64,000 bases of DNA from Paraburkholderia sp. BL10I2N1. Lineage in GTDB: Bacteria > Pseudomonadota > Gammaproteobacteria > Burkholderiales > Burkholderiaceae. The stretch covers positions 2,480,001 to 2,544,000 of the forward strand of contig NZ_SNWA01000002.1 of assembly GCF_004361815.1 (NCBI RefSeq), written 5' to 3'. The notes beneath the pieces were generated by a model. The model was not told the DNA's origin, ran no database searches, and saw only the letters and a list, made by a program, of their open reading frames with translations. Made by a program: the position numbers and the translations under genes. Position 1 is the first letter of the stretch; each line of letters begins with the position of its first letter. Shown here in pieces: positions 35,642 to 44,767 of this stretch.

Positions 35642-35648
35642 TAGAGAT

Positions 35649-36380
35649 TCAATCCGGCTGGCGCTTTCGCACCGTTTGCCCCAGTTCGGTCACGATCGAA
35701 TCGAACTCATCGAGTTGCGAAAACCGCACCGCCTTGACCTTGCCGAGTTTGCTCTGATCGACCACCAGATGACGTTCGACGGCGCTTGCCATCGCCGCCT
35801 GTTTGATAGCCACTTCGTGAAAATTCCAGCAGGTCACGCCACGCGCCTCGTCAACGCCGCCGGCCGATAGAAAGGCCTTGTTGATTCCCATTCGCCGCAA
35901 CGTCTCGACGCTGTCTTCGTTCGCAAACGAATCCGACGACGGCATATACACCCCGCCCAGCAATATCATCCGTACGTTCGGTTTGCGCCGCAAAACTTCC
36001 GCGACGTTCAACGAATAGCACACCACCGTCAGGTGCATGTCGGCGGGGATCAGACGTGCGAGTGTGACGAGCGTTGTCCCACAGTCGATGAAAATGGTCT
36101 CGTCGTTCGCGAGCAGACTCGACGCGATAGCGGACGCTTCCGCCTTTGCCTGCGCAAAGTGGTCTTTTTCATGTTCGATGGTGTAGCCCGCGGCGTTGGG
36201 CACGTCGTTGGCGCTGACGATGTAGCCGCCCAGATAGGTGAACTGACCGGGCGTTGCGGCAATGTCGCGGCGCACGGTCATCTCGGAGACCTGGAGCAAG
36301 GTAGCAGCATCGCGCAGATGCAGGACACCTTGCGTTTTCAAGGTATCGGCAAGAAGGCGCAAGCGATCAATTTTTGCCAT
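35649..36380 (-). CDS. DeoR/GlpR-family transcriptional regulator, probable deoxyribose operon repressor
   Basis: This 243-residue protein has a DeoR-type N-terminal HTH (LKTQGVLHLRDAATLLQVSE and MTVRRDIA) and the DeoRC sugar-phosphate sensor domain with FIDCGTTLVTLARLI, the NVAEVL segment, GGVYMPSSDSF and VDQSKLGKVKAVRF. Such regulators respond to phosphorylated sugars, here possibly deoxyribose-5-phosphate. It is convergent with the operon. Candidate operators lie 10 kb away in front of deoC. Confidence 0.9.
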   Translation of the reverse strand: MAKIDRLRLLADTLKTQGVLHLRDAATLLQVSEMTVRRDIAATPGQFTYLGGYIVSANDVPNAAGYTIEHEKDHFAQAKAEASAIASSLLANDETIFIDCGTTLVTLARLIPADMHLTVVCYSLNVAEVLRRKPNVRMILLGGVYMPSSDSFANEDSVETLRRMGINKAFLSAGGVDEARGVTCWNFHEVAIKQAAMASAVERHLVVDQSKLGKVKAVRFSQLDEFDSIVTELGQTVRKRQPD

Positions 36381-36584
36381 CTGGCGGGGCGTACGGGGCG
36401 CCAGAGAACGGGCGCCCGAACGTTAGAATAGAGTCATGAGATGAAAGAATTATAACAACGCGTATTCGCGGCAAGCGTCCTGACGCTCAAATATTTTGTT
36501 GTTTGGCGCGGCGGTAGGCGGTTGCTGCGGTTCTGAGGGCAGGGGTCGATCATTGCATGATTCATCGCTTTGCCGAATGCCCGG

Positions 36585-37529
36585 TTACTGAACCGAAAAC
36601 CCGTCAGCGAACGTTTCGCGAAGATACGTGACGAACAGTGCTACCGCACGCGGCACGTGGGGTGTGTAGGGGCGCACGACATAGAGTTGCCCGGCAAAGG
36701 CGCCGACCGGACGCCAATCCGGCAAAAGGACCTGCAGTTTGCCGGATCGAATCGCTGTCTGCGCGGTAAAATCAGGCAGGAGTGCGATACCCAGGTCATC
36801 GAGCGCCGCGTCTCGCAAGGCCTCACTGTTGTTGGCTGAAAGCGGCCCGTTCACCGTGACCGTGACCGGTCCGGTATCCGGCTTGCGCGTTGTCTTTCGT
36901 TCAAAAGACCAGATCCCCGGGCCTAAAGCGCGAGGGTAGAACAGGCAATCGTGAGACGACAGATCCGCTGGCGACTCCGGAGTGCCTCGTCGCTTGAGGT
37001 ATGCGCGCGTCGCGACGATCACCGAGTGCGTTTCGCAAAGCTTCCATGCGACATGCGTTTCGGGTGCTTGCGCGCTGTGCCTGATCGCCAGATCGAATCC
37101 CTCGGTAGCAATCGAGCTAAGTCGGTCGGACACTTCGAGTTGCACGCGGACTTCAGGATTCGCTCGCAGAAATGCCGACATTTTCGGCACCAGTTGCTGC
37201 CGGACAAATGCAACCGGCGCCGTTACACGGATCAACCCGCGTGCGACGCCCGCCATCTCTCTCACCGTGGCGAAGCTCGTCGCAATGTGCTCGTATTCCC
37301 CGCGCGTGCTTTCAACGAGCCGCTGTCCGGCTTCGGTGAACCGCACGCTACGCGTGGTGCGTTGCACTAGCGTGACGCCGGCGACGCGCTCGAGCTCGGC
37401 GATGCGCTGGCTCATCGCCGCCTTGCTTACGCCGAGGCGAGCTGCGGCGGCGGTATAGCTCCCCTGTTCTGCAAGCACCGTCAACCAGTGCAGGTGCGTC
37501 CAGAGACCTTCGACCTTTTGCGTATCCAT
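36585..37529 (-). CDS. LysR-family regulator divergent from mmsA
   Basis: This 314-residue protein has the DNA-binding part [38 protein letters not shown] and [13 protein letters not shown], followed by an effector domain. It resembles the large AaeR/DmlR-like LysR group. It starts 109 bp from the divergent methylmalonate-semialdehyde dehydrogenase gene, with a perfect inverted repeat between them, so it probably controls that gene and itself. Confidence 0.92.
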   Translation of the reverse strand: MDTQKVEGLWTHLHWLTVLAEQGSYTAAAARLGVSKAAMSQRIAELERVAGVTLVQRTTRSVRFTEAGQRLVESTRGEYEHIATSFATVREMAGVARGLIRVTAPVAFVRQQLVPKMSAFLRANPEVRVQLEVSDRLSSIATEGFDLAIRHSAQAPETHVAWKLCETHSVIVATRAYLKRRGTPESPADLSSHDCLFYPRALGPGIWSFERKTTRKPDTGPVTVTVNGPLSANNSEALRDAALDDLGIALLPDFTAQTAIRSGKLQVLLPDWRPVGAFAGQLYVVRPYTPHVPRAVALFVTYLRETFADGFSVQ

Positions 37530-37535
37530 GTGCCT

Positions 37536-37557
37536 ATTGTTCGCCAATGAAAACAAT
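37536..37557. promoter_or_regulatory. inverted repeat ATTGTT-N10-AACAAT between lysR and mmsA
   Basis: This perfect 6-bp inverted repeat lies 7 bp upstream of the lysR start and 82 bp upstream of mmsA. Both form and place fit a LysR recognition box controlling the divergent pair. Confidence 0.55.
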
Positions 37558-37638
37558 GATTTTAAGTTTAACGCCTTTGCATACTCGAAGGAGCTCCATA
37601 CACTTCGCCATATCGCCAATCAATGTAGAGGAATCGAC

Positions 37639-39150
37639 ATGCAAGCGTTTAACGATACTGCCGATGTGACCCATTTCATTCATGGTGAACCTGTCCGTGG
37701 CTCGGGTACGCGTACCCAGCCCATCTTTAACCCCGCAACGGGTGAGCGTCCTCGCAAGCTCTTGCTAGGCGAGGCAGGCGACATCGACGCGGCGGTGGCC
37801 AGTGCGAAGGCCGCCTTCCCGAATTGGAGCAATACGCCGCCGATTCGTCGTGCGCGCGTGATGTTGCGATTCCTCGAACTGATGAACAGACACCGCGACG
37901 AACTTGCCGCGATCATTACGGCCGAACATGGGAAGGTATTTTCCGACGCGCAAGGTGAAGTTGCGCGCGGCATCGATGTGATCGAATTCGCTTGTGGCAT
38001 TCCGCAATTGCTGAAGGGTGACTATACCGAGCAGGTTTCTACCGGGATGGACAACTGGACGGTTCGTCAGGCATTGGGTGTCGTAGCGGGTATCACGCCA
38101 TTCAACTTTCCTTGCATGGTGCCGTGCTGGATGTTCCCCGTTGCGATCGCCGCCGGCAACGCGTTCATCCTGAAGCCGAGCGAACGTGACCCGTCCGCTT
38201 CGTTGTTCATGGCGAAGCTGCTCAAGGAAGCGGGCCTGCCTGATGGCGTTTTCAATGTGGTTCAGGGCGACAAGGTCGTCGTCGACGCGCTCCTCGCCCA
38301 TCCGGACGTCAAGGCGGTCAGCTTCGTGGGTTCGACGCCGATTGCCAACTATATTTACGAGACCGGCGCAAAGAATGGCAAGCGCGTGCAGGCACTCGGC
38401 GGCGCGAAAAACCATATGGTCGTCATGCCGGACGCGGACCTCGACCAGGCTGTCGATGCACTCGTGGGCGCCGGATATGGCTCCGCCGGAGAACGCTGCA
38501 TGGCGATCTCGGTTGCAGTGCTTGTCGGCGACGTCGCCGACAGGATCATTCCGCGACTGGCCGAACGCGCTCGCAACCTGGTCGTGAAGAACGGCATGGA
38601 ACCCGATGCGGAAATGGGGCCCATCGTCACCCGGCAGGCTCTCGAGCGTATCGAGGGGTACATCGCCGCGGGCGTCGATGAGGGTGCGACACTGGTGGTG
38701 GACGGTCGAGGTCTGAAGGTCAAGGGGCATGAGGACGGGTTCTTCACCGGAGGCACGCTGTTCGACAACGTGACGCCAGATATGCGCATCTACAAGGAAG
38801 AGATCTTCGGGCCGGTTCTCGCCTGCGTTCGCGTCAGGGATTTCACCGAAGCTGTCGATCTGATCAATGCGCACGAGTTCGGCAACGGTGTCGCGTGCTA
38901 TACGCGCGACGGTCATATTGCGCGTGAATTCGGTCGTCGAATCGAAGTGGGTATGGTCGGTATCAACGTGCCAATTCCGGTGCCGATGGCCTGGCATGGC
39001 TTCGGTGGCTGGAAGCGCAGCCTGTTCGGCGACACGCATGCGTACGGTGAAGAAGGTGTTCGCTTCTATACGAAGCAGAAGTCGATCATGCAGCGTTGGT
39101 CGGAAAGTACCGAAAAGGGCGCTGAATTCGCCATGCCAACCGCCAGGTAA
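37639..39150 (+). CDS. mmsA: CoA-acylating (methyl)malonate-semialdehyde dehydrogenase
   Basis: This 503-residue enzyme turns malonate semialdehyde into acetyl-CoA, or methylmalonate semialdehyde into propionyl-CoA, with NAD+ and CoA. Diagnostic stretches are [20 protein letters not shown], the [14 protein letters not shown] block, [15 protein letters not shown], the catalytic Cys in [12 protein letters not shown], and the end [16 protein letters not shown]. No acidic catalytic base replaces the Asn in GGAKNH, as expected for CoA-dependent members. The ATG follows GAGGAA. A myo-inositol or valine role is the textbook one; here the neighbours suggest malonate semialdehyde. Confidence 0.93.
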   Translation: MQAFNDTADVTHFIHGEPVRGSGTRTQPIFNPATGERPRKLLLGEAGDIDAAVASAKAAFPNWSNTPPIRRARVMLRFLELMNRHRDELAAIITAEHGKVFSDAQGEVARGIDVIEFACGIPQLLKGDYTEQVSTGMDNWTVRQALGVVAGITPFNFPCMVPCWMFPVAIAAGNAFILKPSERDPSASLFMAKLLKEAGLPDGVFNVVQGDKVVVDALLAHPDVKAVSFVGSTPIANYIYETGAKNGKRVQALGGAKNHMVVMPDADLDQAVDALVGAGYGSAGERCMAISVAVLVGDVADRIIPRLAERARNLVVKNGMEPDAEMGPIVTRQALERIEGYIAAGVDEGATLVVDGRGLKVKGHEDGFFTGGTLFDNVTPDMRIYKEEIFGPVLACVRVRDFTEAVDLINAHEFGNGVACYTRDGHIAREFGRRIEVGMVGINVPIPVPMAWHGFGGWKRSLFGDTHAYGEEGVRFYTKQKSIMQRWSESTEKGAEFAMPTAR

Positions 39151-39178
39151 GTCGACCAGACGCCGGTCATACGCCGCC

Positions 39179-39212
39179 AGGCGCTGCGCGAGTCATCTCG
39201 CGTGGCGCCTTT
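39179..39212 (+). terminator. probable terminator after mmsA
   Basis: An outer stem AGGCGC/GCGCCT and inner stem CGCGAG/CTCGCG with a TCAT loop end in TTT. It lies 28 bp after the mmsA stop. Confidence 0.6.
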
Positions 39213-39302
39213 CCCGCTTTTGGCGTCCTGATTTCAAGGGCAAGACTGCGTTTCTCACACCGGTTTAAGCACCTGTAGCGGATTCGTGTGGGGCGCTGCG
39301 CC

Positions 39303-40214
39303 TCACGTTATGGCCACGAGCCTGCAGGGCCTGGCGGCGATTGCATGAAGCGCGGCAGTGCGCTCCTCGACGTGTCGCCGGAAGTGCGCGACCGGGGAAT
39401 GGGCGTGGCTGCCGGCGCGAGAAATGAAGACGGTTTCGATACGTGCCTCGTCGGTGGTCAACGCGTGGCAGGCGAGGCCGGCGCCGGGTTTCACCACCGA
39501 CGTGGGTAGCAGCGTTATACCGAGGCCCGCGGAGACGCAGCCCAAAATACCTTCCAGCGTGCCGAACTCCAGGATCTTCATGTTTGCCACACCGCGCTTG
39601 CCCAGAAGCGCTTCGAGCCGTCGTCGGTAAATACAACCCTGGCGAAAGACAAGGATGCGCAGCTCTTCAGAGGACGCAATAAGATCGTCCAGAGATCTCA
39701 CGCGATTCGACGTCGCAATGGCGAGTTCTTCTTCGAACGCGACCGCTGACTCCAGATCACGGTGCGCAACAGGGCCTGCTACAAAGGCGCCGTCGAGCTT
39801 GCGGTCAAGAACATCCCGCACCAGTTCCCCTGTCGTTCCAGTATAAAAATTGACATCGATCAACGAAAAACGTTTAGTGAAACTGATCAACAACGAGGGC
39901 ATTCGGACTGCGGCCGTCGTTTCCATCGATCCCAAACGGAGTACGCCTTTGGGCTCGCCGTTGTCGCAAACGGCGTTCTTCGCCTCATCGACCAACGCGA
40001 GAATCCTTATCGCATAGGGCTGCAGATGCATGCCGGCCGCAGTGAGCGACATGCCGCGGCTGTGCCTGACAAAGAGCGGAACACCCAGTTCCTGTTCGAG
40101 CGCACGAAGTCTCGCCGTGACATTCGACTGCACCGTATTCAGTTGCGTCGCTGCGCGTGTCACCACACCTGCTTCTGCCACTGCCGCAAAAACCTTCAGA
40201 TCGCGCAGGTCCAT
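39303..40214 (-). CDS. LysR-family regulator divergent from the nitronate monooxygenase-like gene
   Basis: This 303-residue protein has the HTH region MDLRDLKVFAAVAEAGVVTR and LNTVQSNVTARLRALEQELG, then an effector domain with GSMETTAAVRMPSLL. It is clearly related to the regulators at 46862 and 56176, which share VQSNVT and ETTAA/ESTAA. GGAGGAGA lies just before the ATG at 40214. It is divergent from the flavoprotein gene at 40614. Confidence 0.92.
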   Translation of the reverse strand: MDLRDLKVFAAVAEAGVVTRAATQLNTVQSNVTARLRALEQELGVPLFVRHSRGMSLTAAGMHLQPYAIRILALVDEAKNAVCDNGEPKGVLRLGSMETTAAVRMPSLLISFTKRFSLIDVNFYTGTTGELVRDVLDRKLDGAFVAGPVAHRDLESAVAFEEELAIATSNRVRSLDDLIASSEELRILVFRQGCIYRRRLEALLGKRGVANMKILEFGTLEGILGCVSAGLGITLLPTSVVKPGAGLACHALTTDEARIETVFISRAGSHAHSPVAHFRRHVEERTAALHAIAARPCRLVAIT

Positions 40215-40613
40215 GAATTCGATCTCCTCCCTCACAGATTCCTTTGATCGATTCTAGCGCCGAACTTTGGGCCGGGTGCGGAAAAATGGTGTGCGGAACT
40301 GCACGCATCCCCGCGGCTGACCAACGGTCGTAGGTATCTGGCGAAACGATCGCTGCTATCAAAACAAATCGTTTCAAATGCTCGATTCGATGGACCTATA
40401 TTGACGACACAGAAACCGCACACACAACGCACACTTCGCCGCCACTGCAGTTGGGGCAAGGCGACCGCCAGCCCGGTCACGGAGTGGTTTGGCAAGCGTG
40501 TAAAGAATCAATCCGTCGTGCTTTCGCTCATGTGTTCACGTGAATTCATGGGGATTCCTTCCGGAGTAGATGTGTCGACGTGGCAATGGCGCGCCGAAAA
40601 ACAGGAGACAGTG
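40215..40613. promoter_or_regulatory. divergent regulatory region with 8-bp inverted repeat
   Basis: This 399-bp gene-free region contains GAAACGAT (40343-40350) and its exact complement ATCGTTTC (40368-40375), separated by 17 bases. The repeat is a candidate operator or, if transcribed, a hairpin. The AGGAGA site of the next gene lies at the right edge. Confidence 0.5.
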
Positions 40614-41606
40614 ATGTTTGAGAATTATGAAACGCTCTCGAAGAAACTAGGCGTCAATCACCCCGTGCTGCTTGCACCGATGGACCTCGTGGCGGGAGGA
40701 AAGCTCGCCGCAGCCGTGACTGAGGCGGGTGGCCTCGGCATCATTGGTGGCGGCTACGGTGACGAAGCATGGCTGCGCGAACAGTTCGCCGCGGCGCAGG
40801 GGGTGCGGATTGGGGTTGGCTTCATTACATGGAGCCTTTCCCGCCAGCCTCATCTGATCGATGTATGTATCGAGCATTCGCCGGTAGCGGTGATGTTCTC
40901 GTTTGGCGACGCGAGCAAGCACATCAAGAAGGTTAAAGCGGCGGGAATTCTGTCGATCTGCCAGGTTCAGACCGCCGCGATGGCGCGGGAAGCCGTGGCA
41001 TATGGCGCGGACATCATCGTGGCGCAAGGCGCGGAGGGTGGTGGTCACGGGGTTGCATGCGGGACCATTTCTCTGGTGCCGACGGTCGTCGATGCAGTCG
41101 GGGACAAGGTGCCCGTCGTTGCAGCGGGCGGAATTGCCGACGGACGTGGCTTTGCGGCATCGCTTGCGCTGGGTGCTTCAGGCGTCGTTGTCGGGACGCG
41201 TTTTTATGCCAGCGAAGAGGCGATCGGACACGCGGATGCGAAGCGGCGCATCGTTCAGTGCAAGGGTGGCGAAGAGACGATTCGCGGCATTCTGTTTGAC
41301 ATGGCGCGCAACAACGTCTGGCCAGCGCCGTTCACAGGACGCGTGCTTCGCAATCAGTTTTCCGATAAATGGGTTGGTCGCGAGCGCGATCTGCTTCAGC
41401 AGTTGCAGCTTGAGACGCCGCGCTATCTCGAGGCTCGCGCCAACGGTGATTTCGACACCGCCGCGGTCATCGCTGGAGAATCGGCGGGACTTGTCCATGA
41501 CGTTCTCCCGGCTAGAACCATTGTCGGCAACATCGTCAGGGAAATGCGCGAGATTCTCGGTGATGCGGCTGCAGGCGACCAGCGTGGGTTCAAAGCGGTG
41601 GCCTGA
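40614..41606 (+). CDS. nitronate monooxygenase / 2-nitropropane dioxygenase-like FMN protein
   Basis: This 330-residue TIM-barrel flavoprotein of the NMO family has VLLAPMDLVAGGKLAAAVTE at the N-terminus, IGVGFITWSL, and the central IIVAQGAEGGGHGVACG containing the conserved catalytic His. VPVVAAGGIADGRGFAASLA and GASGVVVGTRF form the FMN phosphate site. Family members oxidise alkyl nitronates (including propionate-3-nitronate to malonate semialdehyde) or act as quinone or enoyl reductases. The substrate is unproven. ACAGGAGAC precedes the ATG. Confidence 0.85.
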   Translation: MFENYETLSKKLGVNHPVLLAPMDLVAGGKLAAAVTEAGGLGIIGGGYGDEAWLREQFAAAQGVRIGVGFITWSLSRQPHLIDVCIEHSPVAVMFSFGDASKHIKKVKAAGILSICQVQTAAMAREAVAYGADIIVAQGAEGGGHGVACGTISLVPTVVDAVGDKVPVVAAGGIADGRGFAASLALGASGVVVGTRFYASEEAIGHADAKRRIVQCKGGEETIRGILFDMARNNVWPAPFTGRVLRNQFSDKWVGRERDLLQQLQLETPRYLEARANGDFDTAAVIAGESAGLVHDVLPARTIVGNIVREMREILGDAAAGDQRGFKAVA

Positions 41607-41668
41607 ACGTCGTACGGTCCGGCGTTCCTTCCAGCGGGCGTCGGAGGATCCGCTTAGCGGTAGGGCCC

Positions 41669-42178
41669 GTGAGTGCGATCGACAATCCAGCCAGTGTCGA
41701 AGTCCGACGCCTCGGTCTGGTCGGCGACGAGCAGGCAGACCTGAGTGTCCATGGCGGCCTCAACAGGGCCGTCTATATGTATCCCGTGGAGCACTACGAC
41801 TGGTGGCAGCAGAGGCGTCGCGAAGCCGACGCGGCAGGAGCCGATCTGCCGCTGACGTTCGGCGCGCTGGGCGAGAACATCACGACAAGCGGTCTGCTTG
41901 AGGAATCGTTGTGGATTGGCGATCGCATTGAGATTGACGGAGTCGTGCTTCGCGTCGAGGCGCCGCGCAATCCCTGTTTCAAACTCAATGCGGTTATGGG
42001 CTACAAAAGGGCAGTCAGGCACATGCTGCTAAGCGGATACGCCGGCGTCTATTTGAGCGTGGTCGAGACCGGCCACCTCTCTGCCGGGTCCTCTATCCGG
42101 ATTGTCCCAGGTCGTCGCGAAGAGACGATCGCCGCCATGCTGGATTGGCGACGCAGTCGCGCACGCCGGGAGCCTTGA
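41669..42178 (+). CDS. MOSC-domain protein, short form
   Basis: This 169-residue protein has the MOSC core (YiiM-like): LGLVGDEQADLSVHGGLNRAV, FGALGENITTSGLLEESLWIGDRI, and PRNPCFKLNAVMG with the conserved Cys. MOSC proteins bind a sulfurated molybdenum cofactor or deliver sulfur. The GTG start is 62 bp after the flavoprotein stop. The first 15-20 residues of typical family members are missing or encoded upstream without a start codon, so the N-terminus is uncertain. Confidence 0.82.
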   Translation: MSAIDNPASVEVRRLGLVGDEQADLSVHGGLNRAVYMYPVEHYDWWQQRRREADAAGADLPLTFGALGENITTSGLLEESLWIGDRIEIDGVVLRVEAPRNPCFKLNAVMGYKRAVRHMLLSGYAGVYLSVVETGHLSAGSSIRIVPGRREETIAAMLDWRRSRARREP

Positions 42179-42346
42179 ATCAAGGCTTCTGAAGGGCTAT
42201 CTACGATTGTGATAGGCCTATGCAATACCTTCGCTTGAACTTCATTTTGAACGGTGCGAACGTGGAGTCGGCGGCATCAAGCATTGTCGCAAGGTCAGAC
42301 TCACATTCGCCGTGATCCTCCAATCCTAGAGAGACAATTGTCGAAA

Positions 42347-43756
42347 ATGACTGCATTAACCACTGTTCAGCGCATTGGAACGTTCGCTTCGAACGCACGA
42401 GCGAGTCACCTGACACCGCAGGCTCGCAAGCTATTCAAGCGCAATATACTCGACAGTCTTGGCTGCGCGATTGCGGCGCTGCCTGGCACCCCGTTCAAGG
42501 CGCTGCGAGAGCAGTCCGACGAGTACCGTAGCTCGGGTTCCTGCTCGCTGATCGGTGGCGGAACGACATCGCCCGACCAGGCGGCCCTGTACAACTCAGC
42601 CCTGGTTCGTTACGTCGATCTGTTGGATAGCTACATGTCTCCGGGTGGACTTTGCCACCCGAGCGATAATTTCGGCGCAATCCTGGCGGCGGCCGAGCAC
42701 GCGTCCGCAAGCGGCGAGGACTTCATGCTTGCGCTCGCGGTAGCGTACGAAATACAGAGCCGTATAACGGCGGTCGTCCCCGTGATGGCAAAGGGCTTCA
42801 ATCACGCCATTCAACTGGCGATTTCTGCGGCGGCCGGATCAGGCAAGCTGTTCGGCCTCGACGCGAATCAACTCGCTCATGCGATCGCTATCGCCACGGT
42901 GGATAACATCTCGTTGAGCTGTGTTCACTCGGAGCCGGTTTCGCAATGGAAAGGCTTTTCGCCGGGCATCACGGGAATGCGCGCTGTGTATTCGGCGTCG
43001 CTTGCGAAGCGCGGTTTCACCGGCCCACTGCGCCTGTTCGAAGGGCCCAACGGCCTCGTACGGATGTTCGATCAAGCTGTCGACGTTGACTGGGAAGATC
43101 AGCGTCTGGAAGTGATCTATCAGACCGTGATGAAGAAGTACTGCTCGCTGATTCATGGTCAGCCTGTTCTTGAAGCCACGCTTGCACTCAAGCGCAAGAA
43201 CAACGTGAAAAGCGATGATGTCGAGGAAGTGCTGTGTGACATCTTCCAGACGGGATTCGATATCGCCGGCGGCGGAGGCTTTGGCCCGAAGGACCATCCG
43301 CAAACCAAAGAGCAGGCGGACTACAACCTCAAATACCTCATCGCGGCCGCCTTGCTCGACGACCAGGTCGGACCGGCCCAACTGGAGCCCGCGCGAGTGC
43401 AGGCCCCCGATGCGCAGGCACTGCTGAATCGAGTGACCGTGCGCCCCGACCCGGAATTTACCGCCCAGTATCCAGGCGCCTTGAACACAAGAGTGACCAT
43501 CAGATGCAAAGACGGTCGCGTGTTCTCTGCTGAGCACACCGGCTTTGAGGGTGGCCTCGACAATCCGCTGAGTTGGGATCGCACAGTGGAGAAATTCCAT
43601 TGGCTGAGCGAGCAATACGCCGATGAAGAGCTTCGAGGTCAGATCGTCGATCTGGTCTCCAGATTGGATGAGCACTCGATTGCCGAGTTGATGCAACTCA
43701 TGACGAAGGTGAGTCCAGTACCAATGTTCCCGGCGAAACACCCGGGAATTCAGTAA
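42347..43756 (+). CDS. MmgE/PrpD family protein
   Basis: This 469-residue protein belongs to the family of 2-methylcitrate dehydratase, cis-aconitate decarboxylase and iminodisuccinate epimerase. Typical parts are FKRNILDSLGCAIAALPGTP, YNSALVRYVDLLDSYM, CHPSDNFGAILAAAE, AVAYEIQSRI and SQWKGFSPGITGMRAVYSASLAKRG (only parts quoted). The ATG follows GAGAGACAATTG. The stop is 25 bp before the CaaD-alpha-like gene, so they form one transcript. It probably acts on a small di- or tricarboxylate. Confidence 0.88.
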   Translation: MTALTTVQRIGTFASNARASHLTPQARKLFKRNILDSLGCAIAALPGTPFKALREQSDEYRSSGSCSLIGGGTTSPDQAALYNSALVRYVDLLDSYMSPGGLCHPSDNFGAILAAAEHASASGEDFMLALAVAYEIQSRITAVVPVMAKGFNHAIQLAISAAAGSGKLFGLDANQLAHAIAIATVDNISLSCVHSEPVSQWKGFSPGITGMRAVYSASLAKRGFTGPLRLFEGPNGLVRMFDQAVDVDWEDQRLEVIYQTVMKKYCSLIHGQPVLEATLALKRKNNVKSDDVEEVLCDIFQTGFDIAGGGGFGPKDHPQTKEQADYNLKYLIAAALLDDQVGPAQLEPARVQAPDAQALLNRVTVRPDPEFTAQYPGALNTRVTIRCKDGRVFSAEHTGFEGGLDNPLSWDRTVEKFHWLSEQYADEELRGQIVDLVSRLDEHSIAELMQLMTKVSPVPMFPAKHPGIQ

Positions 43757-43781
43757 CCATGCAAGCGCTTAGGAGAAGCAA

Positions 43782-44012
43782 ATGGCCCTTATTTCTTGTG
43801 ATATGCGATTTGGTAGAACGGACGAGCAGAAGAGGCAGCTTGCGGCTGGTCTGCTGCGTGTGATCAGCGAAGCGACGGGAGAAACGAAAGACGACATTTT
43901 TTTTGTGATTCGCGAAGGGCGCGGGATCAATTTCGTCGAACACGGCGAGCATCTTCCTGAATATGTCGAAGGTGCCGGGAACGACAAAGACCTGATCAAT
44001 CGTCTGAAATAG
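43782..44012 (+). CDS. CaaD alpha-like tautomerase-superfamily subunit
   Basis: This 76-residue chain closely resembles the alpha subunit of trans-3-chloroacrylic acid dehalogenase over its whole length (ISCDMRFGRTDEQKR, LLRVISEATGE, FFVIREGRGINFVEHGEHLP). Counting after Met removal, Arg8, Arg11 and Glu52, the alpha-chain catalytic residues of CaaD, are all present. Residue 1 is Ala and not Pro, but in CaaD the catalytic Pro1 belongs to the beta chain. GGAG lies 11 bp upstream. Expected to form an alpha3-beta3 hexamer with the next gene product. Confidence 0.88.
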   Translation: MALISCDMRFGRTDEQKRQLAAGLLRVISEATGETKDDIFFVIREGRGINFVEHGEHLPEYVEGAGNDKDLINRLK

Positions 44013-44031
44013 GGAATGCCGGGAGATAACC

Positions 44032-44238
44032 ATGCCTTTTATTGAATGCCACATCAAAGCCGGTCTGACGCAGGAGCGTCGTACTCAACTCATCAGAGAC
44101 ATCATTCAGGTCACGCATGATTCGATCGGCTCGGATCCGAAGATCATCAACGTGATCCTGCACGAACATCCGGCTGAAAATATTAGCGTCTCGAGCCGTA
44201 TCAACGGCGAAGATTTCAGGAAGAAGGGCGCGGGTTGA
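44032..44238 (+). CDS. CaaD beta-like tautomerase-superfamily subunit
   Basis: This 68-residue chain resembles the beta subunit of CaaD (MPFIECHIKAGL, LIRDIIQVTHDSIGSDPKII, NVILHEHPAENISVS). The N-terminal Pro1, the catalytic base of CaaD and 4-oxalocrotonate tautomerase, is present. The gene starts 19 bp after the alpha-like gene with GGGAG ahead of the ATG. Together the two chains contain the full CaaD catalytic set, so hydrolytic dehalogenation or hydration of a 3-substituted acrylate or an acetylenic acid is predicted. Confidence 0.88.
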   Translation: MPFIECHIKAGLTQERRTQLIRDIIQVTHDSIGSDPKIINVILHEHPAENISVSSRINGEDFRKKGAG

Positions 44239-44445
44239 CTGCGTGCTTTCCAATAGCTGGCTGACCCGTCCCACGTCGGGTAACTGGTTTGCACCGGGGC
44301 AATCTGCCCGGTGAGTGACGTGGGGCGCATTGCTCGCCCCTCGCACAATCATCAATAACTATTTTGTCCCGTCCTGCCCGGTTTCCACGAAATAAAAACA
44401 AAAGAGCCGGACATTTGCAATCCAATATCCTTTCTGGGTGATGCG

Positions 44446-44706
44446 ATGAACGGAGTACATGGTTTGGAGAGCCTCGCAACTAGTGGTCGCGAGAGAGTTG
44501 GACTCGCCTTAATACTGACTGTCATGGAAGTGTTCATGTTCTTCGGCTTCATCGCGATTGCGGTGGCGTCGCCGGCAACATTGGCCGCTCCCATTTCAAG
44601 CGGGGCGGAGATCACAGTAGCGTTCGCATACGGCATAGTGATTCTGATCGTCAGCGTGCTGCTTACCGGACTTTATGTTTTGGCAGAAAACAAAAACGAG
44701 GCGTAA
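44446..44706 (+). CDS. DUF485-type small membrane protein, symporter partner
   Basis: This 86-residue protein has two predicted membrane helices (about 20-43 and 53-78). DUF485 proteins, typified by YjcH, are encoded just before ActP-type acetate symporters. Here a sodium:solute symporter starts 61 bp downstream. The 207-bp space before this gene contains a CACCGGG/CCCGGTG hairpin (44292-44313), which may act as an attenuator between the CaaD-like genes and the transporter genes. Confidence 0.8.
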   Translation: MNGVHGLESLATSGRERVGLALILTVMEVFMFFGFIAIAVASPATLAAPISSGAEITVAFAYGIVILIVSVLLTGLYVLAENKNEA

Positions 44707-44767
44707 GCGCAAAGCTTCTTTCGTTTTCAGTCGGCAGTTCAACGTTCAATTTCCTGGGTTGTTCAAT

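Noticed and set aside
43782-44012. Alpha-like tautomerase chain as an inactive pseudoenzyme because Pro1 is replaced by Ala
   Set aside because: In CaaD the catalytic Pro1 is on the beta chain, and the alpha chain contributes Arg8, Arg11 and Glu52, all of which are present here.
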